From positions 124,001 through 188,000 of the forward strand of contig NZ_JALPRD010000007.1 in assembly GCF_023197165.1 (NCBI RefSeq): a DNA stretch of 64,000 bases, written 5' to 3'. Under the pieces are notes generated by a model, which made no database searches, had not been told where the DNA came from, and saw nothing but the letters and a program-made list of their open reading frames with translations. This stretch comes from Sphingopyxis sp. MSC1_008. Its GTDB lineage: Bacteria > Pseudomonadota > Alphaproteobacteria > Sphingomonadales > Sphingomonadaceae. Position numbers and translations under genes: made by a program. Positions 43,871 to 52,124 of this stretch are shown here, piece by piece. Numbering within the stretch: position 1 is the first letter of the stretch; each line of letters opens with the position of its first letter.

Positions 43871-45523
43871 ATGCCCCAACCGCTTGCCTCGCTTTCGGTT
43901 CGCCGCACGATCGGTTCGCTGTCGGTGGCCGCGGCGCTGCTCTGCGTCGCCGGAGCGGCGGCGAAGGCGGACGAGGCGGTCGATGTGATCATCCGCGGCG
44001 GTACGATTTATGACGGCGGCGAGGGCAAGCCCTTTGTCGGCGATGTCGCGATCCGCGGCGACCAGATCGTCTACGTCGGTAAATCCGGCCGCTATTCGGC
44101 AGGCAAGATCATCGACGCCAAGGGCATGATCGTCGCGCCGGGCTTCATCGATCCGCACACGCATGCCGACAGCTTCATTCGCTCGCCCGACAAGGCGGTG
44201 CGCGTCAACGCGGCGTGGCTCAATCAGGGCGCGACCACCGTGATGATCGGGGTCGACGGTTCGGGCACGCCCGATGTCGCGGAGGATAGCGGCAAGCTGG
44301 CGGCGTCGGGAATCAGCACCAATATCGTGCCGTTCGTCGGGTTCGGCCCGGTTCGCCAGCGCGTGCTCGGACAGGATGCGCGCGCACCGAGCCCCGCCGA
44401 ACTCGACCGGATGAAGGCGCTGGTGGCGAAGGGCATGTGCGAAGGCGCGGTCGGCCTGTCCACCGGTCTTTTCTATGCGCCGCAAAGCTTCTCGACCACG
44501 GGCGAGGTCGTCGCGGTGGCGCGCGAGGCGGCGCGCCGCGGCGGCATCTACGACACCCACCAGCGCGACGAATCGAGTTACAGCATCGGCCTGCTCGGAT
44601 CGGTTAAGGAGGCGATCGACATCGGACGGGAGGCCGGAATGCCGGTCCATTTCGCGCATCTGAAAGCGCTCGGCGTCGACGTCCATGGACAGGCCGGCGC
44701 GGTGATCGCCGCGATCGATGCGGCGCGAAAGGCGGGCGTCGATGTGACCGCCGACCAATATCCCTGGCTGGCGTCGGGATCGAGCCTCGACGCGTCGCTG
44801 CTGCCGCGCTGGGCGGTCGACGGCGGCGGGCCGGCGCTGCTGAAGCGGCTGGACGATCCCACAATGCTGGAACGAATTCGCGGCGAGATGCAGGAAAATC
44901 TGCGTCGGCGTGGCGGGGCGACCGCGCTGCTGCTCATCGCGCAGGGCTTTCCGTGGACCGGAAAGACTCTCGCAGAGGTCGCCGCAGAATGGAAACTCGA
45001 TAGCCGCGACGCCGCATTGCGCATCATTCGCCAGAGCGTCGAGGCGAAGGATCAGGGGCCGCGGGGCGGCGGCACCGCGGTTGCGTCTTTCAACATGGCG
45101 CAGGCCGACGTCGACCTGCTGATGAAACAGCCGTGGATGGTGACATCGTCCGACGGGTCGGACGGCCACCCGCGCATGTTCGCGACCTTCCCCGAAAAAT
45201 ATGTGCGCTATGTCCGCGAGCGGAAGGTCATCGACCTCGCGACTTTCATCCGCCAGTCGACGGGGCGCACCGCCGACATCTACAAGCTCGACCGGCGCGG
45301 CTATCTGCGCCGCGGCTATTTCGCCGACGTGCTCGTCTTCGATCCCGACGAATATGCGCCGCGCGCCGATTATGTGCGCCCGCGCGAACTGAGCGTCGGT
45401 GTGCGAAAATTGTTCGTCAACGGCGCGCTGGCGGTCGACGACGGGCGCGCGACCGGCGTTGTCGCCGGTCGCGCGCTGTTGCGGCCCCGTCCGGCCGGCT
45501 GCGCCGCACCGCTCCCGGGCTAA
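43871..45523 (+). CDS. Exported N-acyl-D-amino-acid deacylase (amidohydrolase)
   Basis: A 550-residue enzyme with an N-terminal signal (SLSVAAALLCVAGAAAKA, cleavage near 33). Metal-binding motifs of the D-aminoacylase branch are present: PGFIDPHTHAD (near 91-101), a conserved GLSTGLFYAPQ block (near 197-207) with nearby cysteine in KGMCEGAVG, THQRDES, FAHLKALG, and the late TSSDGSDGHPR. The enzyme removes the acyl group from N-acyl-D-amino acids, using one or two zinc ions, here in the periplasm. Upstream and divergent lies LysR and the DgcN operon, so it could supply free D-glutamate or process N-acyl-D-Glu released from cell wall. Substrate preference is not certain. Confidence 0.9.
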   Translation: MPQPLASLSVRRTIGSLSVAAALLCVAGAAAKADEAVDVIIRGGTIYDGGEGKPFVGDVAIRGDQIVYVGKSGRYSAGKIIDAKGMIVAPGFIDPHTHADSFIRSPDKAVRVNAAWLNQGATTVMIGVDGSGTPDVAEDSGKLAASGISTNIVPFVGFGPVRQRVLGQDARAPSPAELDRMKALVAKGMCEGAVGLSTGLFYAPQSFSTTGEVVAVAREAARRGGIYDTHQRDESSYSIGLLGSVKEAIDIGREAGMPVHFAHLKALGVDVHGQAGAVIAAIDAARKAGVDVTADQYPWLASGSSLDASLLPRWAVDGGGPALLKRLDDPTMLERIRGEMQENLRRRGGATALLLIAQGFPWTGKTLAEVAAEWKLDSRDAALRIIRQSVEAKDQGPRGGGTAVASFNMAQADVDLLMKQPWMVTSSDGSDGHPRMFATFPEKYVRYVRERKVIDLATFIRQSTGRTADIYKLDRRGYLRRGYFADVLVFDPDEYAPRADYVRPRELSVGVRKLFVNGALAVDDGRATGVVAGRALLRPRPAGCAAPLPG

Positions 45524-45539
45524 ATTTCGCTCGCCGCCC

Positions 45540-46961
45540 TCAGGCAGGCACGGGCACGGGCGTTGCGGGCCGCGCGAGCCGGATTGCGCCGATCAGCCCC
45601 GCGAGCGCGAACGGAATGCCGATCCCGATCGCACCCCAGGCGACGGCCGAGAGGTTGGCGCTGCCGAGCCCCTCGCCAAAGCCCGCCGCGTTCGCGCCCA
45701 CCCCGGCGATCGCCGCACCGATCGCGCCGCCCGCATTGCGCGCGGTGCCGATCGCGGCCGAACCGCGCGTTCGCGATGCGTCGTCGAACGACCCGATGAC
45801 CTGCTGTCCCAGAAACGCGTAGGACATGCCGAATCCACCGCCGAGAAAAGCCGCGAAAACGCCCGTGGCGAACAGGCTTTCGCGTTCCATCAAAAGGGGA
45901 ATCCCGATATTGCCCGCGAGGATCGCCGCCGTCCCAAATATGATCAGCCGCGGCTGCCAGCGCGCCGATGCGCCCGATACCGAGAGCGACACCACCGTCC
46001 AGGCCAGCGCCTCGATGGCAACGACATAGCCCGCCTCGAGCGCGCTCAGCTTCGCGCTGATCTGCAGCATCGCGGGCGCATAAAGCGCAAAGGCGGTGCC
46101 CGCCGCGGTGGTGGCGAAATAGGTGAGATAGGCGACGCCCAGCGGGAAGGCGTTGCTGCGGCGCGGCAACAGCGCATTGTCGCTGGTGCGATCGATCGCG
46201 AACGCGGCTGCCAGCAAGAGCACGCCTCCCGTCAGGAGGACGGCCGGGACCAACAGGCCGCCGGTCACGCCTGCGGTCGCCACGGCGCCGATGCCCAGCG
46301 CAACGAGCGCCATGGTGGACAGCGGGAGCCTGCTGTCGGTTCGGTGATCGGTCGGCGGCGGAACGAGGAACCAGCTCGCCGCGGCGAACAGCAACGCCTG
46401 CGCCGCGAACAGCCAGAACACGCCGCGCCAAAGCCCCGCGTCGGCGAAAACGCCGCCGAGCAGCGGGCCGGCGAGCGTGGCGATCCCCCAGACGGCGGTG
46501 CACAGCGCGAAGACCCGCGGCAGATGGCGGCCGGGAAACAGCAGCGCCATCGCGACATAGATCAGCCCGCCGATCCAGCCCGCCGCCGCGCCCTGCACCA
46601 CGCGGCCGGCGAGGAACAGCGCGATTCCGGGTGCCGCGGCGCTCATCACACTGCCGAGTGCGAAGGTGATGCCGGAAAGAATCATCGCTGCGCGCAGGCC
46701 AATACGTTCGGCCAGCCAGCCCGCCGACGCGCCCGCGACAACCAGTCCGGTCATGAAGCCCGATCCGGCCCAGCCGAACCACGCATATCCGTCAAGGTCC
46801 GCCCCCACGCTCGGCATGATCGTCGCGGTGACGAGCGAATCGGCCGCGACCACCCAGCAGCCGAGCAGGACCAGCGCGAGCGCCGGGCCGCGGCCTCCCG
46901 CGAGCAGATCGCGCCAGACGGCGAGGCGGGGGGCAGGCCGGGCGGGGGTTTGACTATTCAT
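45540..46961 (-). CDS. MFS transporter, DHA2-like
   Basis: A 473-residue polytopic protein with at least 12 and possibly 14 membrane helices. Near the first loop is AGWLAERIGLRAAMILSG, the MFS motif A variant, and later GRVVQGAAAGWIGGLIYVA. It resembles drug/metabolite proton antiporters of the DHA type. The ATG at 46961, with GGAG five bases upstream, is preferred to a GTG two codons earlier. Its stop is 16 bases from the convergent deacylase gene. Substrate unknown; it may export products of D-amino acid metabolism, but its position proves nothing. Confidence 0.82.
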   Translation of the reverse strand: MNSQTPARPAPRLAVWRDLLAGGRGPALALVLLGCWVVAADSLVTATIMPSVGADLDGYAWFGWAGSGFMTGLVVAGASAGWLAERIGLRAAMILSGITFALGSVMSAAAPGIALFLAGRVVQGAAAGWIGGLIYVAMALLFPGRHLPRVFALCTAVWGIATLAGPLLGGVFADAGLWRGVFWLFAAQALLFAAASWFLVPPPTDHRTDSRLPLSTMALVALGIGAVATAGVTGGLLVPAVLLTGGVLLLAAAFAIDRTSDNALLPRRSNAFPLGVAYLTYFATTAAGTAFALYAPAMLQISAKLSALEAGYVVAIEALAWTVVSLSVSGASARWQPRLIIFGTAAILAGNIGIPLLMERESLFATGVFAAFLGGGFGMSYAFLGQQVIGSFDDASRTRGSAAIGTARNAGGAIGAAIAGVGANAAGFGEGLGSANLSAVAWGAIGIGIPFALAGLIGAIRLARPATPVPVPA

Positions 46962-47066
46962 GCGCACTCCGATGGAAATCAGCTTCGCCCGCCCTCTGCA
47001 ACCTCAACAGCGGTTGAGATCAAGCGATAAAAGCGTTCTGGGGAGACAATGCCGCGCCGCGCGTCA

Positions 47067-47096
47067 TTGACAGGAGGGCGCCGCTCCGCTTTATCT
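47067..47096 (+). promoter_or_regulatory. Promoter of the ROK regulator gene
   Basis: TTGACA (47067-47072), 18 bases, TTATCT (47091-47096). A near-consensus sigma-70 promoter, about 95 bases before the start codon at 47191, transcribing the ROK gene. Confidence 0.65.
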
Positions 47097-47100
47097 AAAA

Positions 47101-47135
47101 TCGAATTATTAAAGCGCCTATATTTTATGAATCGA
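47101..47135 (+). promoter_or_regulatory. Candidate ROK operator (AT-rich imperfect inverted repeat)
   Basis: TCGAATTATTAAA (47101-47113) and TTTTATGAATCGA (47123-47135) match as inverted repeats at 10 of 13 positions, just downstream of the -10 element. Such a site at the transcription start suits autorepression by the ROK protein. An ATGAATCG block in the right arm recurs in reverse orientation upstream of the mannan TonB receptor at about 56671-56678. Confidence 0.5.
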
Positions 47136-47190
47136 GTCTGTTTGGCGGGGGGCGCCGGGCATTCGGATAAGCTTGAAGGACAATCCAGCG

Positions 47191-48432
47191 ATGACCCTTA
47201 ATCTCCCGGGTCTTGACCGGCGGCAATCGACGAAAAATGGTCCCGAGGCGCGCGATGCGCGGCTCACGCTCAGCCTTTCGGGCACCAATCTGGAGCGGGC
47301 GGGCGATTATAACCAGCGCATCGTGTTGCAGGCCATTCGCCTGACCGACGAAACAACGCGCAGCGACCTCGCGCGCGTGACCGGGCTGACGCCGCCGACG
47401 ATCGTCAACATCACCAAGCGGCTGATCGACCTGGGGCTCGTCAAGCCGGCGGGGCGGCTCCAGGGCAAGCGCGGCCAGCCCGCGATGCGGATCGTCATCG
47501 ATCCCGACGGCGCCTTTTCGATTGGGCTGAACATCGACCGCGATCATATCACGCTGGTGACGCTCGACCTCGCGGGCAAGATCCGCAGCCGCCAGACGCG
47601 CGAGATCGCCTTCGCACTGCCCGGAACGGTCGTCGAGCATGTGCGCGACATCCTGCCCGGGCTGCTCGAAGAGGGCGGCGTCGACCGGGCGCGCATGCTT
47701 GGCGTCGGCGTCGCGCTGCCCGACGATCTGGGGCGGATTTCATTACCGCACCGGCCGACCGAATATGACGCGTGGGACGATATCGACCTGGGCGCGCTGC
47801 TCGGCGAGGTGCTCCCCTGGCCGCTCCATGCCGACAATGATGCCGCGTCGGCGGCGCTCGGCGAAGTCCATCTGGGCAATGGCATCGCGCTTCCCAGCTT
47901 CTTTTACCTGCTGATCAGCGCGGGCCTCGGCGGCGGGCTGGTGATCGACCGCAGCTATGTTCGCGGCGCCGATTCGCGGTCGGGCGAGATCTGGGCGCTG
48001 CCCGATCCCGCGCGCGGCGAGGGGGCGAATGTGCAGGATACGGTTTCGCTGTCGGCGCTTTACGCCCGACTGGAAGCGGCGGGGCATGTCGTCGACGGGC
48101 CCGAGGCGTTGATCGACGGCCCGGCGGAGCAGGAGGCGGTGATCGTCCAATGGCTCGACGATGCCGCCGACGTGCTGGTTCAGCCGCTGATTGCGGTCAA
48201 TTGCCTGATCAATCCGGCCGCAATCCTCATCGGCGGGCGCCTTCCGGGCAAATTGGTCGACGCGCTTGTCGAGCGGCTCAATGCGCGGATGGCGGGGCGC
48301 AAGCTTCCCGTGGTGGCGCCGGTGCGCCGCGCCGAGGCGGCCGACGATGCGTCGGCGATCGGCGCCGCGATCATCCCGTTCCTCGACAATGTCCTGCCGT
48401 CCGAATCGATCCTGATGCAGGCGGGGCGCTGA
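47191..48432 (+). CDS. ROK-family transcriptional regulator (mannan locus repressor)
   Basis: A 413-residue protein. An N-terminal winged helix (about 38-100, YNQRIVLQAIRLTDETTRSDLARVTGLTPPTIVNITKRLIDLGLV) is joined to a ROK sugar-kinase-like domain with LHADNDAASAALGE and LISAGLGGGLVID. The cysteine zinc motif (CxCGxxGC) normal in NagC/Mlc-type members is missing; SRSGEIWALPDPARGEGANV stands in its place. It probably senses mannose or a mannose phosphate and represses this glycan locus. The ATG at 47191 follows GAAGGA and is preferred to a TTG at 47173. It is convergent with the sugar porter, 4 bases apart. Confidence 0.88.
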   Translation: MTLNLPGLDRRQSTKNGPEARDARLTLSLSGTNLERAGDYNQRIVLQAIRLTDETTRSDLARVTGLTPPTIVNITKRLIDLGLVKPAGRLQGKRGQPAMRIVIDPDGAFSIGLNIDRDHITLVTLDLAGKIRSRQTREIAFALPGTVVEHVRDILPGLLEEGGVDRARMLGVGVALPDDLGRISLPHRPTEYDAWDDIDLGALLGEVLPWPLHADNDAASAALGEVHLGNGIALPSFFYLLISAGLGGGLVIDRSYVRGADSRSGEIWALPDPARGEGANVQDTVSLSALYARLEAAGHVVDGPEALIDGPAEQEAVIVQWLDDAADVLVQPLIAVNCLINPAAILIGGRLPGKLVDALVERLNARMAGRKLPVVAPVRRAEAADDASAIGAAIIPFLDNVLPSESILMQAGR

Positions 48433-48436
48433 CGCT

Positions 48437-49822
48437 TTACTCGATCCGCTCTGCCATCTCGTCGAGGTCGACGCCCCGCGTTTCGGGGAAGATCGCCGCG
48501 ACGACGACGAACTGGACGACCATCGCGGCGGCGAAGATCGCGAACGGCGCCCCGGGCGACCATGCCACCAATATCGGGAAGATGCCGGCGATCAGCGCGT
48601 TCATCAGCCAGTGCGTACTCGCGCCGAGCGCGCTGCCGCGCGCGCGGACGGGGGTCGGGAATATCTCCGAAATATAGACCCAGATGACCGCGCCCTGGCT
48701 CGTCGCGAAGAAGGCGATGAAACCGATGAGCGCGGGCAGCATCAGCCCGTTGTCGAGCGCGCCGTAAAGGACCCCCGCCGCGGCGGCGAGGCACAAGGTC
48801 ATGCCGGCGGCACCGGCGAGCAGCAGCGTCTTGCGCCCGATCCGGTCGATCAGCGCCATGCCGACGAGGGTGAACACCAGATTGGCGATGCCGATCAGCA
48901 CCGCCTGGCGGTCGGGCGACAACGAGCCCGCACGCGCAAAGATGTCGTTGAGATAATAGAGTACCGCGTTGATGCCGGCGAGCTGGTTGAACATCGCGAC
49001 GAGGATCACGAGCATTATCGGCCGGCGATGGCGGCGCCACGACAGCTTTTCGCCCGGCGGGTCGCGTTCGAGCGCCTGCTCGACGCGGCTTAGTTCGGTC
49101 TCGGCTAAGTCGGGCGCCGTGCCGATCCGTGCCAGCGCGATGGCCGCTTCGCTCCGGCGCCCCTTCGCGACGAGCCAGCGCGGGCTGTTGGGAATCGCGA
49201 ACAGCAGCACGAAGAAGAGCAGGGCAGGGGCGGCGGTGATGCCGAGCTTCCACCGCCACGCGATATCTCCGCCGACGAGCCCCGATATCGTCGCGTTGCT
49301 GAGGTAAGCGACGAGAATGCCGGTCACGATCATCAGCTGGAACAGGCCGACGAGGAATCCGCGGTGCCGCGGCGGCGCGATCTCGGCGATATAGACGGGC
49401 GCGAGCACCGACGAGCCCCCGATCGCGAGCCCGCATAGGAAACGGAAGATAAGGAAAGCCGGCCAGCTCGATGCCAGCGCGCAGCCGATTCCCGCGACGA
49501 AATAAAAGGCAGCGAGGATCCGCAGACTGTCACGGCTGCCGAATGCATCGCCCGGCTTGCCCGCGAACAGCGCGCCGACGAGGGTGCCCCAGAGCGCCGC
49601 CGATACGGTAATGCCGAGTGTTTCAGGGGTGAGCGCGAACAGGTCGGTCAGGTCGCCCGTCACTCCCGCGATCACCGCGGTATCGAATCCGAAGAGAAGA
49701 CCCGCCAGGGCGGCGGTCCCGATCGCGGCGGCCAAAGTACCGCGATTTCCTGTGCCGCGCCCTCCCGGACGCTGCGGCGCGCCGGGCACCCGAAATGCTT
49801 CGCTGTCGTGCTTGCCTGTCAT
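48437..49822 (-). CDS. Sugar porter (MFS, SP family)
   Basis: A 461-residue transporter with 12 predicted helices. SP-family motifs are GLLFGFDTAVIAG in helix I, LCGLAIGGSSVLAPVYIAEIAP, PNSPRWLVAKGR after helix VI, FNQLAGINAVLYYLNDIF in helix VII, DRIGRKTLLLAG, and PETRG near the C terminus. It takes up monosaccharides with protons. It is divergent from manA and lies within the mannan locus, so mannose or a related hexose is likely. The start at 49822 is chosen by family alignment. A FucP-like porter at 50823 gives the locus a second sugar carrier. Confidence 0.9.
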   Translation of the reverse strand: MTGKHDSEAFRVPGAPQRPGGRGTGNRGTLAAAIGTAALAGLLFGFDTAVIAGVTGDLTDLFALTPETLGITVSAALWGTLVGALFAGKPGDAFGSRDSLRILAAFYFVAGIGCALASSWPAFLIFRFLCGLAIGGSSVLAPVYIAEIAPPRHRGFLVGLFQLMIVTGILVAYLSNATISGLVGGDIAWRWKLGITAAPALLFFVLLFAIPNSPRWLVAKGRRSEAAIALARIGTAPDLAETELSRVEQALERDPPGEKLSWRRHRRPIMLVILVAMFNQLAGINAVLYYLNDIFARAGSLSPDRQAVLIGIANLVFTLVGMALIDRIGRKTLLLAGAAGMTLCLAAAAGVLYGALDNGLMLPALIGFIAFFATSQGAVIWVYISEIFPTPVRARGSALGASTHWLMNALIAGIFPILVAWSPGAPFAIFAAAMVVQFVVVAAIFPETRGVDLDEMAERIE

Positions 49823-49890
49823 CCACTCTCTCCGACGGATCGGGCATCGGCGCCCGTCCTGATTGCCACCGACATGCCACAAAGGCGATT

Positions 49891-49927
49891 TCGATCAAAT
49901 AAATTAATTTTCATTATTATCTTGACG
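49891..49927 (+). promoter_or_regulatory. AT-rich divergent control region before manA
   Basis: TCGATCAAATAAA (49891-49903), a palindromic AAATTAATTT (49901-49910) and a TTGACG (49922-49927) lie in a strikingly AT-rich patch in a GC-rich genome. The first block resembles the left arm of the ROK operator candidate. No clear -10 for manA is seen, so this is a control region rather than a defined promoter. Confidence 0.45.
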
Positions 49928-49998
49928 GGGAGCGGTCGGCCGAGGCAGTTTTCGAAAAACCAGACCCGGAACGGCGGCTGGGAAAGAGGGAGAGGCTC

Positions 49999-50826
49999 GT
50001 GTCGGCGACATTGCTTGCGACGCATCGCGTGGAAAAGCCTTGGGGGCGCCATCAACTATGGGGCCCGTTCGCTGATTCGCCCGCGGGCGGCGAACCGGTC
50101 GGCGAGATCTGGTTCCAGGCGCCCGGCGACAGCACGCCCGACCTCCTGATCAAATATCTCTTCACCAGCGAAAAACTGTCGGTGCAGGTCCATCCGGACG
50201 ATGAGCAAGCGCATGCGCGCGGACTGCCGCGCGGCAAGGACGAATGCTGGCTGATCCTCGACGCCGCGCCCGATTCGACAATTGCGATGGGAACGAAAGC
50301 GCCGGTCGACAAGGCGGCGCTGCGCGACGCCGCGCTCGACGGCAGCATCGAGCAATTGCTCGACTGGAAGCCGGTCAAGGCGGGCGATTTCTTCTACGTC
50401 CCCTCGGGCACGGTGCATGCGATCGGCGCCGGTCTGACGCTGATCGAGGTGCAGCAGAACAGCGAGACGACCTACCGCCTCTATGATTATGGCCGCCCGC
50501 GCGAGCTGCATCTCGACGACGGCATCGCGGTGTCCGATCCGCAGCCCTATGCGCCCTATCCGTCCCCCGGCCGTATCGACGATGATCGCACGATCCTCGT
50601 CGACGGGCCGAAATTCGTGCTCGAACGGCTGGCGGGCGGCGCGCGCACGATCGCGCTGCCTGATGGCGTCACCGCATGGCTGATCCCGGTTGCGGGCAAG
50701 GGCGTGGTCGATGGCGCTGCTTTCGCGGCAGGCGAATGCCTCGCGCTCGCCGGTTCGGTTCAGATCGATGCCGATGCCGGCGCCGACCTGTTGCTTGCCT
50801 ATCCGGGCGAGGAGAAATTCGCATGA
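49999..50826 (+). CDS. manA: Mannose-6-phosphate isomerase, class I
   Basis: A 275-residue cupin enzyme that converts mannose-6-phosphate to fructose-6-phosphate with zinc. The class I core is visible: EKPWGRH, GEIWF, SEKLSVQVHPDDEQAHARG (metal-binding His/Gln block), GKDECWLIL, then FFYVPSGTVHAIGAGLTLIEVQQNSETTYRLYDYGR. Starts at GTG after AGAGGGAGAG. The stop overlaps the FucP-like gene by 4 bases (ATGA). It routes mannose released by this locus to glycolysis. No mannokinase gene is visible in this window. Confidence 0.95.
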   Translation: MSATLLATHRVEKPWGRHQLWGPFADSPAGGEPVGEIWFQAPGDSTPDLLIKYLFTSEKLSVQVHPDDEQAHARGLPRGKDECWLILDAAPDSTIAMGTKAPVDKAALRDAALDGSIEQLLDWKPVKAGDFFYVPSGTVHAIGAGLTLIEVQQNSETTYRLYDYGRPRELHLDDGIAVSDPQPYAPYPSPGRIDDDRTILVDGPKFVLERLAGGARTIALPDGVTAWLIPVAGKGVVDGAAFAAGECLALAGSVQIDADAGADLLLAYPGEEKFA

Positions 50827-52085
50827 CCGCCAGCCGATCGGGCACCGCCTGGACCTTTGCTTACGTCACCATGCTGTTCTTCGTCTGGGGTGCGGTGACC
50901 GCGGTCAACGACATATTGATCCCGGCGGTGAAGGCGATCTTCGCGCTCAGCGATACCGAAAGCTTCCTCACCCAATTCGCCTTCTTCATGGCCTATGGCG
51001 TCGTCTCCTTGCCCGCCGCAGCGATCATGGGGCGGCTCGGCGCGGCCAATTCGATCATCGTGGCGCTCGCAACGATGATCGTCGGCTGCCTGATCATGCC
51101 CTTCGCGACGATCGTGCGCGAATATGCGATCGTGCTCGTCGGCCTGTTCGTGATCGCCTCGGGGATCACGCTGCTGCAGGTCGCGGCGAACCCCCTGTCG
51201 GCGTCGCTCGGCCGCCCCGAACGCTCGCATTTCCGGCTGGTCTTGAGCCAGGCGTTCAATTCGTTCGGCACCGTTATCGCGCCCTATCTCGCGGCGCGGA
51301 CGTTGCTGCAGGGCGGATTGTTCGAAGACGGGCCGGTGACCGAAGCGAAGATCGCCTATTCGCTCGGCCGGATCGACGTCGCCTATGTCTTCATTGCCGC
51401 AGTGATCGCGGTGCTCGCGATGTTCCTTTACCGCGTCCGGCACGAGATCACCGCGGCCGCGCCGCCGGTCGAGACGGGCGCACGCGTGTCGAGCGCCTTC
51501 GCGTCGCCCTGGGCGCTCGCCGGCGCGCTCGCGATCTTCCTCTATGTCGGCGCCGAGGTCGCGATCGGCAGCGCGATGGTCAATTTCCTCGAGCAGCCCG
51601 ACGTGTTCGCGATCAGCGCGGTACAGGCGGGCAGCTTCGTCAGCCTCTATTGGCTCGGCGCGATGATCGGACGCTTTATCGGCTCGGGTCTCCTCTACAA
51701 GCTGCCCGCGGGGCCGCTCCTCGCCGTGGCCGCCGTCGCCGCGGCGCTGCTCTGCCTGACGATCAGCCAGATCAGCGGGCCGGCGGCGGGCGTGCTCGCG
51801 ATCTCGGTCGGGCTGTTCAACTCGATCATGTTTCCCGTGATCTTCTCGCTGACGATCGAGCGGTCGACCGCGCCCGCGTCGGCGACCTCGGGGCTGCTCT
51901 GCATGGCGATCGTCGGCGGCGCGCTGGTGCCGCTCGTCTTCGCGCAGGTCGCCGATGCCAGCGGCAGCCGCTTCCTCGCCTTTCTGGTGCCGATGGCCTG
52001 CTACCTCGTCATCGCGCTGTTCGGCTGGCGCGCGGCGCGCGCGCCGGCGCGGACGACGACCAGCTTTGCAACTTCGCTGCACTGA
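50823..52085 (+). CDS. FucP-like sugar:H+ symporter (MFS)
   Basis: A 420-residue permease of the FHS family (L-fucose/glucose/galactose). Key marks are the first-helix FVWGAVTAVNDILIPAVKAIF and the fifth-helix ASGITLLQVAANPLSASLGRPERSHFRLVLSQAFNSFGTVIAPYL, nearly invariant in FucP relatives. It imports a hexose with protons; mannose is the likely cargo. ATGA overlap with manA implies coupled translation; the GH92 gene starts 39 bases after its stop. Confidence 0.93.
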   Translation: MTASRSGTAWTFAYVTMLFFVWGAVTAVNDILIPAVKAIFALSDTESFLTQFAFFMAYGVVSLPAAAIMGRLGAANSIIVALATMIVGCLIMPFATIVREYAIVLVGLFVIASGITLLQVAANPLSASLGRPERSHFRLVLSQAFNSFGTVIAPYLAARTLLQGGLFEDGPVTEAKIAYSLGRIDVAYVFIAAVIAVLAMFLYRVRHEITAAAPPVETGARVSSAFASPWALAGALAIFLYVGAEVAIGSAMVNFLEQPDVFAISAVQAGSFVSLYWLGAMIGRFIGSGLLYKLPAGPLLAVAAVAAALLCLTISQISGPAAGVLAISVGLFNSIMFPVIFSLTIERSTAPASATSGLLCMAIVGGALVPLVFAQVADASGSRFLAFLVPMACYLVIALFGWRAARAPARTTTSFATSLH

Positions 52086-52124
52086 CCAAGCAATCAACGA
52101 AAATATTCAGGGAAGAGGGTCGCA

